A stretch of 14,328 nucleotides of DNA, taken from positions 1-14,328 of the forward strand of contig JAITRI010000013.1 of NCBI GenBank assembly GCA_031288455.1. Direction: 5' to 3'. Below are positions 7,764-14,328 of the stretch, piece by piece. The notes under the pieces were generated by a model. That model was given only the letters and a program-made list of their open reading frames with translations. It was not told where the DNA came from and did not search any database. The position numbers were made by a program, and so were the translations under genes. Position 1 is the first letter of the stretch, and each line of letters starts with the position of its first letter. Origin of the DNA: Puniceicoccales bacterium. Lineage in GTDB: Bacteria > Verrucomicrobiota > Verrucomicrobiia > Opitutales > JAIRKQ01.

Positions 7764-8999
7764 ATGAAGCGTGAGTTTTCTGTGGAAAATTTCAGGGAGC
7801 AGTTCCCGATCCTCCACAAACCATTGAAAAATGGCAAGCGGCTGGTCTATTTGGACAACTCCGCCACCACGCAGAAGCCGCAGTGTGTGATCGATAGGAT
7901 CGTGGAATTTTATTCCCAGTACAACTCCAATGTGCACCGCGGCATGTATGAGTTTAGTGAGCGCGCGACCGGGGAATACGAAAGCGCGCGTCTGAAGGTG
8001 GCGAATTACTTCGGCGTAAAAAATCCGGATGAAATTGTGTTTGTCAGCGGCGCGACGGATGCAATAAATCTCGTCGCCTACGGCTATGGCCGGAAATTTT
8101 TAGCACCCGGAGATGAGGTGCTCATCGGTGCCGCTGAGCACCACGCGAATTATTTGCCGTGGCAAGTTTTGGAGCGCGAGATCGGAATTGTGCGCAAAAT
8201 AATTCCGCTCGATGGCAACGGCGACATCGACATGGAAGCGTACGAAAATTTATTCTCTTCGCGCACGAAACTGGTGGCCATTCAGCACATCGGCAACGTC
8301 ATCGGCGCCGTAAATGACATTAAAAATCTTGCAAAAATTGCACACGCAAACGGTGCGAAAATTCTCGTGGACGGTGCCTGTTCCATGGCCAGCGGAAAAG
8401 TAAATCTGTCGGATGTTGATTGCGATTTTTTTGCCTGTTCAGGGCACAAGGGGTTTGCGCCGACCGGCAGCGGATTTCTATTCGGCAAATATGAGCTGCT
8501 CAGTGAAATGTCCCCACATCGCACCGGTGGCAATGCGGTGATAAGAGTAACATTTCAAGAAACGACGTTCAAACCTCCTCCGGCAAAGTTCGAAGCCGGC
8601 ACGCAGAATATTTCCGCCGTCATCGGATTGGGGGAAGCGGTAGCATTTTTGGATGGCGTCGACTGGGAATCCGCACGCCGCCACATGGCGACTTTGGCGG
8701 ATCATTGCCGCGAAGGGCTGCGGAGCATAGGCGGCATCACCACATACGGCGCACCGAAGAACCAGACGTGCCTGTTTTCGTTCAATTTGAACGGAGTGCA
8801 TGCGCACGATGTTGCCACCTATCTCGGAAACAGTGGCATTGCCGTACGCGCCGGGACACACTGCGCACAGCCGCTCATGCAAATACTCGGCGTTCCCGGC
8901 ACCGTGCGAATTTCGATGGGGCTATATAATACCATTGGTGAGATAGATGTCGCCATCGACACCATTGAAAATTGCCGCCGCGCATTTATTGGAAATTAG
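7764..8999 (+). CDS. sufS: SufS/CsdA-type cysteine desulfurase (class II), PLP-dependent
   Basis: This enzyme releases sulfur from L-cysteine as an enzyme persulfide for Fe-S cluster assembly. The 411-residue length is normal for SufS. Visible motifs are YLDNSATTQKP near the N-terminus, NSNVHRGMYEFSERAT, AEHHANYLPWQ with the PLP-stacking His, the PLP Lys in ACSGHKGFAPTGSG (K229), the RFEAGTPN-like KFEAGTQNISAVIGLGEA, and the active Cys in RAGTHCAQPLM (C367). Two sites depart from the family: the usual VDGAQ (Gln contacting the PLP phenolic oxygen) is VDGACSMASGK here (C206), and the Tyr-Gly after SGHK is replaced by GFA. Function is likely but altered chemistry is possible. No sufB, sufC, sufD, sufE or sufU gene is adjacent. 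The start has no Shine-Dalgarno sequence; the 74-base gap before it shows nothing further. Confidence 0.92.
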   Translation: MKREFSVENFREQFPILHKPLKNGKRLVYLDNSATTQKPQCVIDRIVEFYSQYNSNVHRGMYEFSERATGEYESARLKVANYFGVKNPDEIVFVSGATDAINLVAYGYGRKFLAPGDEVLIGAAEHHANYLPWQVLEREIGIVRKIIPLDGNGDIDMEAYENLFSSRTKLVAIQHIGNVIGAVNDIKNLAKIAHANGAKILVDGACSMASGKVNLSDVDCDFFACSGHKGFAPTGSGFLFGKYELLSEMSPHRTGGNAVIRVTFQETTFKPPPAKFEAGTQNISAVIGLGEAVAFLDGVDWESARRHMATLADHCREGLRSIGGITTYGAPKNQTCLFSFNLNGVHAHDVATYLGNSGIAVRAGTHCAQPLMQILGVPGTVRISMGLYNTIGEIDVAIDTIENCRRAFIGN

Positions 9000-9036
9000 T
9001 GCGATGTTTTTCGGAAAAACTGTCGACGGATTTGTG

Positions 9037-9083
9037 TTTTTTAGAAAAATTTTAGAAAAAAGCATCAAATTTTCTAAAAAAAA
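9037..9083. repeat. A/T-rich direct and inverted repeats after sufS
   Basis: Two near-identical copies of TTTTAGAAAAA lie at about 9039-9049 and 9050-9060. An inverted copy, TTTTCTAAAAAAAA, lies at 9070-9083. The inner copy can pair with it to form an A/T-only stem of about 10 bp with a loop near GCATCAAA. There is no GC-rich stem, so it would be a poor intrinsic terminator. It lies in the 191-base gap between sufS and the HU gene. Confidence 0.4.
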
Positions 9084-9123
9084 GCTGTTTGTGCCAATAA
9101 AGTGCTTGCAACTGCGGGTTTCA

Positions 9124-9152
9124 TTGTCACCATGAGCCCCGTACATTAGATA
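9124..9152 (+). promoter_or_regulatory. possible promoter of the HU gene
   Basis: TTGTCA (9124-9129, five of six matches to the -35 consensus) is followed after 17 bases by TAGATA (9147-9152, a weak -10), about 40 bases before the HU start. The gap size and the strong ribosome binding site downstream agree with an independent, well-expressed transcript, but the -10 match is poor. Confidence 0.35.
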
Positions 9153-9175
9153 AGAACGGGAAAATTTAAATTTGC

Positions 9176-9183
9176 AAAGGAGA
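9176..9183 (+). promoter_or_regulatory. strong ribosome binding site of the HU gene
   Basis: AAAGGAGA sits seven bases before the ATG at 9191. It is the only strong Shine-Dalgarno sequence I found among the plus-strand genes and fixes this start. Confidence 0.85.
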
Positions 9184-9190
9184 TAAAACG

Positions 9191-9472
9191 ATGAACAAAG
9201 CAGAACTCGTGGATGAAATAAAAAAGTTGGGCGGCAGTGAATGTTCCCGTTCCTGTGCCGAGCGGGCCTTGAACAATGTCCTTCAGGCGATTATTAATGG
9301 ACTCAAGGCCACAAAAAGTGTGCAATTGATCGGATTTGGGACTTTTACCGTCTCAAAGCGTGCCGCACGGTCAGGCGTAAATCCAAAAACAAAGGCGAAG
9401 ATTCACATTCCAGCTTCGCAGACAATAAAATTTAAAGCCGGCAGTAAATTGAAAGAAAAGATTGCCAAATAG
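9191..9472 (+). CDS. HU/IHF-family DNA-binding protein
   Basis: A small, basic nucleoid protein of 93 residues that binds and bends DNA as a dimer. The helical N-terminal part begins MNKAELVDEIKKLGG. The family core IGFGTFTVSKRAAR is at about 47-60. The DNA-grasping arm contains VNPKTKAKIHIPAS (63-76), with the intercalating proline of the NP-type tip, followed by FKAGSKLKEKI. The length is slightly above typical HU (90) because of extra residues around GGSECSR. It has its own strong Shine-Dalgarno site and probably its own promoter, consistent with high expression. HU, or one subunit of an IHF-like pair, cannot be separated by sequence alone. Confidence 0.95.
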   Translation: MNKAELVDEIKKLGGSECSRSCAERALNNVLQAIINGLKATKSVQLIGFGTFTVSKRAARSGVNPKTKAKIHIPASQTIKFKAGSKLKEKIAK

Positions 9473-9498
9473 GGCAATTTGCTTTTACCACGTGAATT

Positions 9499-9996
9499 GT
9501 GGTCGCTGCCAGTGTAAGCGGATGTAATTTTTGTGTGCGCATCTTCGGTGCCGTATGTGGGTTTATTTTCCGTGTGAGGAGGTATTTTTCTTTGCATCCG
9601 TCGAAGCGGATGCGGCTTGGCAAAGTTGGGGAGAGGTGTGCCGCTGGTTTCCTCAGGGAGAGAGGTTTCGGAATTATCGGGAGGAATTGGGTTTGCCCGC
9701 GCGGAGAAATTGACATAATCGCCATCGATAAATCCTGCGGTGCTCTTGTGTTCGTCGAAGTTCGTCTGCGCACGGAAGGTTCCGCCATCACCGGATATTC
9801 CTCAATCGTGCGCGGGAAAAAAGATACCCTCCGCCGTGCATGCTCGGAATATTTGCGAAAGTTTACGAATCCGAATGTTTCCTACAGATTCGACATAGTG
9901 GAGGTTGAAATGTGCCTTTCCGCCAATGCCCACAGAATATTTCACTACGAAAATGTGCCACTGTTTTCCAGAATCAGCCCCCATAGCATCAGATAA
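9499..9996 (+). CDS. YraN/UPF0102 family protein (predicted endonuclease-like fold)
   Basis: This matches the YraN family, which has a restriction-endonuclease-like fold and no settled function. Landmarks are RLGKVGERCAAGFLRERGF, GRNWVCPRGEIDIIAID (with the acidic GEID), LVFVEVRLR, an RGKKDTLRRACSEYL helix and YRFDIVEVE. The start is uncertain. The longest form begins at a GTG (9499) and gives 165 residues; other possibilities are GTG 9574 (140 residues, basic N-terminus RRYF) and ATG 9610 (128 residues, closest to the usual family length of about 120-130). None has a convincing Shine-Dalgarno sequence. It follows the HU gene by 26 bases on this reading and may be read through from it. Confidence 0.82.
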   Translation: MVAASVSGCNFCVRIFGAVCGFIFRVRRYFSLHPSKRMRLGKVGERCAAGFLRERGFGIIGRNWVCPRGEIDIIAIDKSCGALVFVEVRLRTEGSAITGYSSIVRGKKDTLRRACSEYLRKFTNPNVSYRFDIVEVEMCLSANAHRIFHYENVPLFSRISPHSIR

Positions 9997-10126
9997 AATA
10001 TGAAAGCGCGCGGGAGCTTAGCTCTCCGCCACTGTTGTCTTTAGTTTTCGCTGTGACAATTATTTTAGGTTGTCCGCATTGCCGAAAAATGCGCAATTAT
10101 CCTGCTCCAATCGTTCTTCGCCCACC

Positions 10127-10157
10127 ACCCCCTCCTCGCCGGAGGCGAGGAGGGGGT
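10127..10157. repeat. GC-rich hairpin, perfect 14-bp stem
   Basis: The left arm (10127-10140, ACCCCCTCCTCGCC) and right arm (10144-10157) are perfect reverse complements around a three-base loop, GGA. One strand is pyrimidine-rich in the left arm and purine-rich in the right. There is no T run after it on either strand, so it is not a standard intrinsic terminator. It lies in the 339-base gap between the convergent YraN and BatB-like genes. Shorter hairpins also lie in the gap: CGCAC/GTGCG at 10189-10202, and a weak GAGC/GCTC stem at 10014-10024 just after YraN. Confidence 0.8.
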
Positions 10158-10220
10158 TGGGAAACTTGTGGGCGCGCCGAATTGCAGGCGCACCGGAGTG
10201 CGAAGTGCATAGAATTTTCC

Positions 10221-10271
10221 ACGCGCGAAGCGGTCCGCATCCGCTTCGCGGATGCGGACCGCTTCGCGCGT
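10221..10271. repeat. perfect 24-bp inverted repeat with 3-base loop
   Basis: Positions 10221-10244 and 10248-10271 are exact reverse complements around the loop TTC. The stem is GC-rich. It is also internally repetitive: GCGAAGCGG near the outside of the left arm is complementary to CCGCTTCGC at the centre, so two alternative folds are possible. No T run follows on either strand. Its form resembles REP-like or miniature palindromic intergenic elements rather than a terminator. No transposase of the REP-associated type is in the window. Confidence 0.85.
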
Positions 10272-10335
10272 AAGAAGCCGGAAATCGTCGAAACCCCGAA
10301 GGCATAAATAAAAGTGCCCGGCGCCGTGGATTTTT

Positions 10336-10701
10336 TTACTTGTCCGGCACAGGGTGCTTGGACGGGCTGGATTTCCTCAGCGAAAGCAACTGTTCAGACG
10401 CCAACAGCACAATTAGAACATGCGACAGATGATAGCTGATGTCGCATCGCACGTCGGCAAAACTGGATATTTTCGCCCTGGCCAATATCAGCGCGTACAG
10501 GATCGGAATGATCGCGCAAGCGGCAACCTTCAGGCGGAAATTCACGAAATCAAAATTCACAAGTACTCTGCGGCGCATCGTCTCATCCGCAAGAGTTTTC
10601 AATTTTTTCCGCTTTTTGCATTCTCCAATGGCAAACATTGCCAGTACGAAAAATGATGCCAGTGGCGCGATTAGCAAAAAATATGCGTTCCCGAATGCCA
10701 T
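10336..10701 (-). CDS. BatB-like three-helix membrane protein lacking a VWA domain
   Basis: A 121-residue membrane protein. Residues 1-78 match the double-transmembrane anchor module at the start of BatA/BatB aerotolerance proteins: helix 1 (about 6-26) opening NAYFLLIAPLASFF, a basic loop (KKRKKLKTLADETMRRRV) and helix 2 (about 56-75) ending in ILARAK, the position of the usual LARPQ. In normal Bat proteins the VWA domain with its metal-binding DxSxS motif comes next. Here only about 13 residues follow before a third helix (about 91-106) and a basic end (SLRK), which looks like the usual C-terminal anchor. The frame is open and clean. The gene starts three bases after the stop of the BatA-like gene, so they form an operon. 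No function can be stated; a membrane scaffold or a remnant are both possible. Confidence 0.65.
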   Translation of the reverse strand: MAFGNAYFLLIAPLASFFVLAMFAIGECKKRKKLKTLADETMRRRVLVNFDFVNFRLKVAACAIIPILYALILARAKISSFADVRCDISYHLSHVLIVLLASEQLLSLRKSSPSKHPVPDK

Positions 10702-10704
10702 ATG

Positions 10705-11040
10705 TCACGGAATTCTGTGAAAAATTGTATTCCTAAGCAGCACATCCAGCAGAAAACAGACGAGGCTGCAGGTGAGCATGAATTGGCTGCTCCTTATGGT
10801 GCATTTTTCTGTGATTATCATCGGCTCGGCGCACGACACTACCACCAGGAAAATTTCAGCGTGCCGCAGCCCCAGCAGCACATTTTTGGATTTCCCAGCG
10901 GGACCAATGATTTTCCTGAGCAGCCGTGTGTTTGGCAACACAAGCGATGGACGTTTGACAATTTTTCCGTGGAACAGGTGCACCATGGGAAGGATGACAA
11001 GCAGTGACAGTGCGGCGGGGTATAACAAAACCACTTCCAT
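10705..11040 (-). CDS. BatA-like three-helix membrane protein lacking a VWA domain
   Basis: A 111-residue membrane protein read from the ATG at 11040-11038. A longer frame to 11253 exists but overlaps the ispH start and adds no recognisable sequence. Helix 1 (about 4-23) is in MEVVLLYPAALSLLVILPMV. A basic linker contains RPSLVLPNTRLLRKI, resembling the linker of BatA. Helix 2 (about 54-73) ends VSCAEPM, where BatA has ALARPQ. Then, after about a dozen residues, helix 3 (about 86-103) ends LLRNTIFHRIP, close to the end of full-length BatA proteins as I remember it. The roughly 200-residue VWA domain expected between helices 2 and 3 is missing. No moxR or DUF58 gene, the usual bat partners, is adjacent. 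There is no clear Shine-Dalgarno sequence. Divergent from ispH across 137 bases. Confidence 0.65.
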   Translation of the reverse strand: MEVVLLYPAALSLLVILPMVHLFHGKIVKRPSLVLPNTRLLRKIIGPAGKSKNVLLGLRHAEIFLVVVSCAEPMIITEKCTIRSSQFMLTCSLVCFLLDVLLRNTIFHRIP

Positions 11041-11177
11041 GGCGAAATCAATGGCGTGGTATGTACCCACGGCGCGCGGTTTTGCAACCAAATAATTTTT
11101 ATGCCATTGGTGTCGCGAATTTTTCTGCGCAAAACCGTTGCGTTTTCCATGCACTTCGCAACCATCCGGACGGATCA

Positions 11178-12032
11178 ATGCGCGTGTTGGAGGCGAAAAT
11201 TTTGGGATTCTGCGGCGGTGTGCGGCGCGCCATAGCACTGGCCCACGGCGCAATATCCGATATCTCCGGTCGTGTGTACGCCGACGGAGAATTGGTGCAC
11301 AATGGCAGAGTCATGGACGACCTGCGCAGCAGTGGACTGAAATTGCTCACCGCCGGAGATTTTGAAAAAATCGCGGAACATGACTGCGTCATTACGCGCG
11401 CCCACGGGACACCAAAATGGCGCCGCGAAATGCTGCGCGGGATATTTAAAAATGTGATCGATGGCACATGTCCGCACGTGGCCGGCGTATGCAAAATCGT
11501 TGCAAAAGCCGCGTCGGACGGAAAGTGTATCCTAATCATCGGAAATGAAAACCATCCGGAAGTGGTGGCGCTGCGTGACGCGGCAAATGGAGGCATCTGC
11601 AAGGTCCTGTGTTCGGCGGATGATGTGCAATCGCTGGAGCGGGACATTCCGGCAGTGCTCGTGGTGGCGCAGTCCACCATTTGCGAAAGATTTTTTGTGG
11701 AAATGTCGGCTAAAATCACCGCAATTTTCACCGATGCGGAGGTGAGGAATACCATATGCACATCCTCTCGCGCAAGACAAAATACGCTGCTTGAGCTGAA
11801 GAAAGGCGGAGCGGAAGCGATCGTAATCGTCGGCGGGAAGCATTCCAACAACAGTGCTACGCTGGTGGCCGTGGCGGAAGAGTGCGCATTGCCGGTGTTT
11901 TTGGTGGAATGTGCACATCAGCTGCCGCTGCCGCAATTGGAAACCTTCCAAACTGTTGGCGTCGCATCCGGGGCCTCCACAGACAGGGCGGCGGTGGACG
12001 AGGTGATCGCGGCACTGAAAGCTCTGCGGTGA
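11178..12032 (+). CDS. ispH: 4-hydroxy-3-methylbut-2-enyl diphosphate reductase
   Basis: IspH carries out the last step of the MEP pathway, making IPP and DMAPP with a 4Fe-4S cluster. The 284-residue protein starts at MRVLEAKILGFCGGVRRA, the normal IspH N-terminus; the in-frame sequence back to 11004 lies opposite the BatA-like gene and was not used. The three cluster cysteines are visible: C12 in GFCGGV, C98 in DGTCPHVAGV and C194 in NTICTSSRARQ. Active-site residues are also in place: H41 (LVHN), H76 (RAHG), H126 and E128 in NHPEV, the threonine region AQSTI, and the substrate-binding KHSNNSATL. It is somewhat shorter than the usual 300-320 residues. Its end converges on gapA across 81 bases in which I see no clear terminator. 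Confidence 0.95.
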   Translation: MRVLEAKILGFCGGVRRAIALAHGAISDISGRVYADGELVHNGRVMDDLRSSGLKLLTAGDFEKIAEHDCVITRAHGTPKWRREMLRGIFKNVIDGTCPHVAGVCKIVAKAASDGKCILIIGNENHPEVVALRDAANGGICKVLCSADDVQSLERDIPAVLVVAQSTICERFFVEMSAKITAIFTDAEVRNTICTSSRARQNTLLELKKGGAEAIVIVGGKHSNNSATLVAVAEECALPVFLVECAHQLPLPQLETFQTVGVASGASTDRAAVDEVIAALKALR

Positions 12033-12113
12033 AAATTAATATCCGCACCGCCGGAATTAAATGGCATTTGGCAGCATGCTTTGATTTGTGGAGAGCTGTG
12101 CGCGGAAATTGTT

Positions 12114-13142
<1,029 letters not shown>

Positions 13143-13145
13143 TTA

Positions 13146-13151
13146 CTCCTT
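13146..13151 (-). promoter_or_regulatory. strong ribosome binding site of gapA
   Basis: On the minus strand AAGGAG sits six bases before the gapA ATG (13139-13137) and fixes this start. Confidence 0.85.
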
Positions 13152-13236
13152 GAACCGCCTCGAACCTAGTGGAAGAGATCAGCTTTACAAGATTTTTTCG
13201 GGAAATTATTGGCAGAATTTCACACGTCTCCGCGCT

Positions 13237-13312
13237 GAGAAACTTTTTTCTCTGGGGAATTTTTATTTTTTAGCGGAATGATGGTGCCCATGGCATGTGG
13301 CGCACCCACATG
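13237..13312. other. hairpins in the 196-base gap between tsf and gapA
   Basis: Two short inverted repeats are visible: CATGTGG/CCACATG (13294-13300 with 13306-13312, loop of five) and GAGAAA/TTTCTC (13237-13242 with 13247-13252). Seen along tsf, the first is followed by an A-rich rather than a T-rich run, so it is not a standard terminator. Closer to gapA, TTGTAA at about 13184-13189 (minus strand) has no good -10 partner. I therefore cannot assign a promoter or terminator here. Confidence 0.35.
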
Positions 13313-13335
13313 GCCACCAGGGAAAATTATCGGCG

Positions 13336-13923
13336 CTATCCGATTTGATAGCGTGCAAATCTTCTCACCCTTATGTTCTCTCCGATTTTTGCGATCGACT
13401 GGGCAATGTGTTCGCCAACGGTGCACTCCTGCTCCTTTACAAATGGCTGATTCAGCAGGCACACGTCGGCGTACCACTTGGAAAGTTTCCCGGCAACGAT
13501 CTTTTCGACGGCATTGGCTGGCTTCCCGGCACACTGCTCAATCGCTATCGCGCGCTCCACATCGATCAAATCCGCCGGAATGTCATCCTCCGACACGTAC
13601 AGCGGTGACATCGCCGCAATGTGCAAACAAATATCCTTCGCCAGCTGCTGAAATGTCTCATTCTTGGAGACAAAATCCGTTTCACAGTTCAATTCCAACA
13701 GGACTCCTATGCGGCCACCGCCGTGGATGTAGGACTGGATGATTCCCTCGGAAGCGTCACGGCCGGACTTTTTGGCGGCGTTCGCGATTCCTTTTTTCTT
13801 GAGTACCGTCATTGCTCCTTCCATGTCGCCCCCTGATTCCTCAAGCGCCTTTTTACACTCCATGAGCCCAGCTCCCGACAACTTGCGCAGCTCATTCACA
13901 ACTTTTGCACTGATTCCTGCCAT
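13336..13923 (-). CDS. tsf: translation elongation factor Ts
   Basis: EF-Ts exchanges GDP for GTP on EF-Tu. The 195-residue protein is the short form found in several phyla (E. coli has 283). It has the N-terminal UBA-like domain (about 1-50, VNELRKLSGAGLMECKKAL), the EF-Tu contact motif TDFVSKN (82-88), and the C-terminal GENIRVRRFARYQIG typical of the family. A GGAGG Shine-Dalgarno site at about 13931-13935 (minus strand) lies seven bases before the ATG. It is 18 bases downstream of rpsB, the classic rpsB-tsf operon order. Confidence 0.97.
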   Translation of the reverse strand: MAGISAKVVNELRKLSGAGLMECKKALEESGGDMEGAMTVLKKKGIANAAKKSGRDASEGIIQSYIHGGGRIGVLLELNCETDFVSKNETFQQLAKDICLHIAAMSPLYVSEDDIPADLIDVERAIAIEQCAGKPANAVEKIVAGKLSKWYADVCLLNQPFVKEQECTVGEHIAQSIAKIGENIRVRRFARYQIG

Positions 13924-13928
13924 TTTAT

Positions 13929-13936
13929 TTCCTCCA
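13929..13936 (-). promoter_or_regulatory. strong ribosome binding site of tsf
   Basis: TGGAGGAA on the minus strand is centred about nine bases before the tsf ATG, inside the short rpsB-tsf gap. It fixes the tsf start. Confidence 0.85.
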
Positions 13937-13941
13937 CTATT

Positions 13942-14328
13942 TCACTCTTTGGTGGCAACATCCGCCTCGGAATATGTGCCGCCCGACATCTCATCGACGA
14001 TTTCCTGTGACATGGAAACCTCGGGGACAATTTTTACCAGATCGTCCGTTGACAATATTTTCTTCTTCGAAGATTTGCGCTCCCCTCTTGTGGAAATTCC
14101 CTCCTGGATGCCCTCCAAAAGCAATGCCACAACGAGACGTATTGCCTTGACCGAATCGTCATTGCACATGATTGGATAGTTTACGGGCGTGGGATCACAA
14201 TTTGTGTCGACGATGGCAATCACCGGAATGCCGACTTTTTTCGCCTCCGCAACGGCAATGTGTTCATGCCCAACATCGACGATAAATAGCGCCATCGGCA
14301 GCTCTTCGATCTGCATCAATCCCTCAAA
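13942..14328 (-). CDS. rpsB: 30S ribosomal protein S2, C-terminal part (5' end outside window)
   Basis: The frame is open from the right window edge to a TGA at 13944-13942, giving 128 visible residues of about 230-250 expected. S2 landmarks are LPMALFIVDVGHEHIAVAEA, then IPVIAIVDTNCDPTPVNYPI and the NDDSVKAIRL helix. The C-terminal extension (STRGERKSSKKKILSTDD...) is charged and variable, as is usual for S2. It is the first gene of the rpsB-tsf pair; its start and promoter lie beyond the window. Confidence 0.96.
   Translation of the reverse strand, partial: FEGLMQIEELPMALFIVDVGHEHIAVAEAKKVGIPVIAIVDTNCDPTPVNYPIMCNDDSVKAIRLVVALLLEGIQEGISTRGERKSSKKKILSTDDLVKIVPEVSMSQEIVDEMSGGTYSEADVATKE

Noticed and set aside
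10127..10271. Reading the two large hairpins as intrinsic terminators
   Set aside because: Neither is followed by a run of T on either strand. Rho-independent termination is therefore not supported, though a 3' stabilising role cannot be ruled out.
10035..10307. 90-codon plus-strand frame through the hairpin region
   Set aside because: The translation is a low-complexity reading of the palindromes (PPPPPRRRRGGG-like), with no Shine-Dalgarno site and no family resemblance.
10702..11095. Plus-strand frames opposite the BatA-like gene
   Set aside because: They encode His/Gln-rich shadows. The minus strand gives coherent transmembrane helices and Bat-like motifs instead.
10705..11253. 182-residue version of the BatA-like protein starting at 11253
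   Set aside because: The extra 71 residues overlap the ispH start on the other strand and are not hydrophobic. The shorter start places helix 1 at the N-terminus as in Bat proteins.
11099..11851. 250-codon open frame on the minus strand
   Set aside because: It is fully opposite ispH, whose cluster cysteines and active-site residues are intact. The protein is serine-rich with no known motif.

Overview
The window is about 50% GC by eye and densely packed. It carries 14 recognisable protein-coding genes plus the tail of a further gene at its left edge. I see no rRNA, tRNA, CRISPR array, transposase or phage gene. Gene content and protein style suggest a host-associated or otherwise streamlined member of the Verrucomicrobiota, probably Opitutae-like. 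The evidence is the look of the GAPDH N-terminus, a surface lipoprotein with an IPT/TIG-like domain of a kind I recall from Opitutae, a short EF-Ts, and the use of IspH. This assignment rests on family memory, not on a search, so it is tentative.

Layout, left to right. (1) Positions 1-9996, all on the plus strand: the tail of an unidentified gene, overlapping by ATGA an AddA/RecB-type helicase that lacks a nuclease domain; a Ppx/GppA-type phosphatase overlapping by one base an RluD-type pseudouridine synthase; a TIG-like lipoprotein overlapping by ATGA the glycogen branching enzyme glgB; a SufS-type cysteine desulfurase; an HU-family DNA-binding protein with its own strong Shine-Dalgarno sequence; and a YraN/UPF0102 protein. 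(2) Positions 9997-10335: a non-coding gap between convergent genes, holding a row of very good hairpins, one with a perfect 24-bp stem. (3) Positions 10336-11040, minus strand: two adjacent small three-helix membrane proteins that look like BatA and BatB with the von Willebrand factor A (VWA) domain missing from both. (4) Positions 11178-12032, plus strand: ispH. (5) Positions 12114-14328, minus strand: rpsB (cut by the window edge), tsf, then gapA.

Most genes are housekeeping: translation (rpsB, tsf, rRNA pseudouridylation), central carbon metabolism (gapA, glgB), isoprenoid synthesis (ispH), sulfur mobilisation for Fe-S clusters (sufS) and nucleoid structure (HU). The unusual material is the reduced BatA/BatB pair, the hairpin cluster beside it, and several enzymes whose conserved motifs have drifted (Ppx/GppA; the DGAQ motif of SufS) or whose domains are missing (the helicase). 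Together these suggest lineage-specific reduction rather than a newly acquired island.

Strong Shine-Dalgarno sequences are seen before HU, tsf and gapA. Most other starts have none; several of them overlap the preceding gene, which suggests translational coupling.
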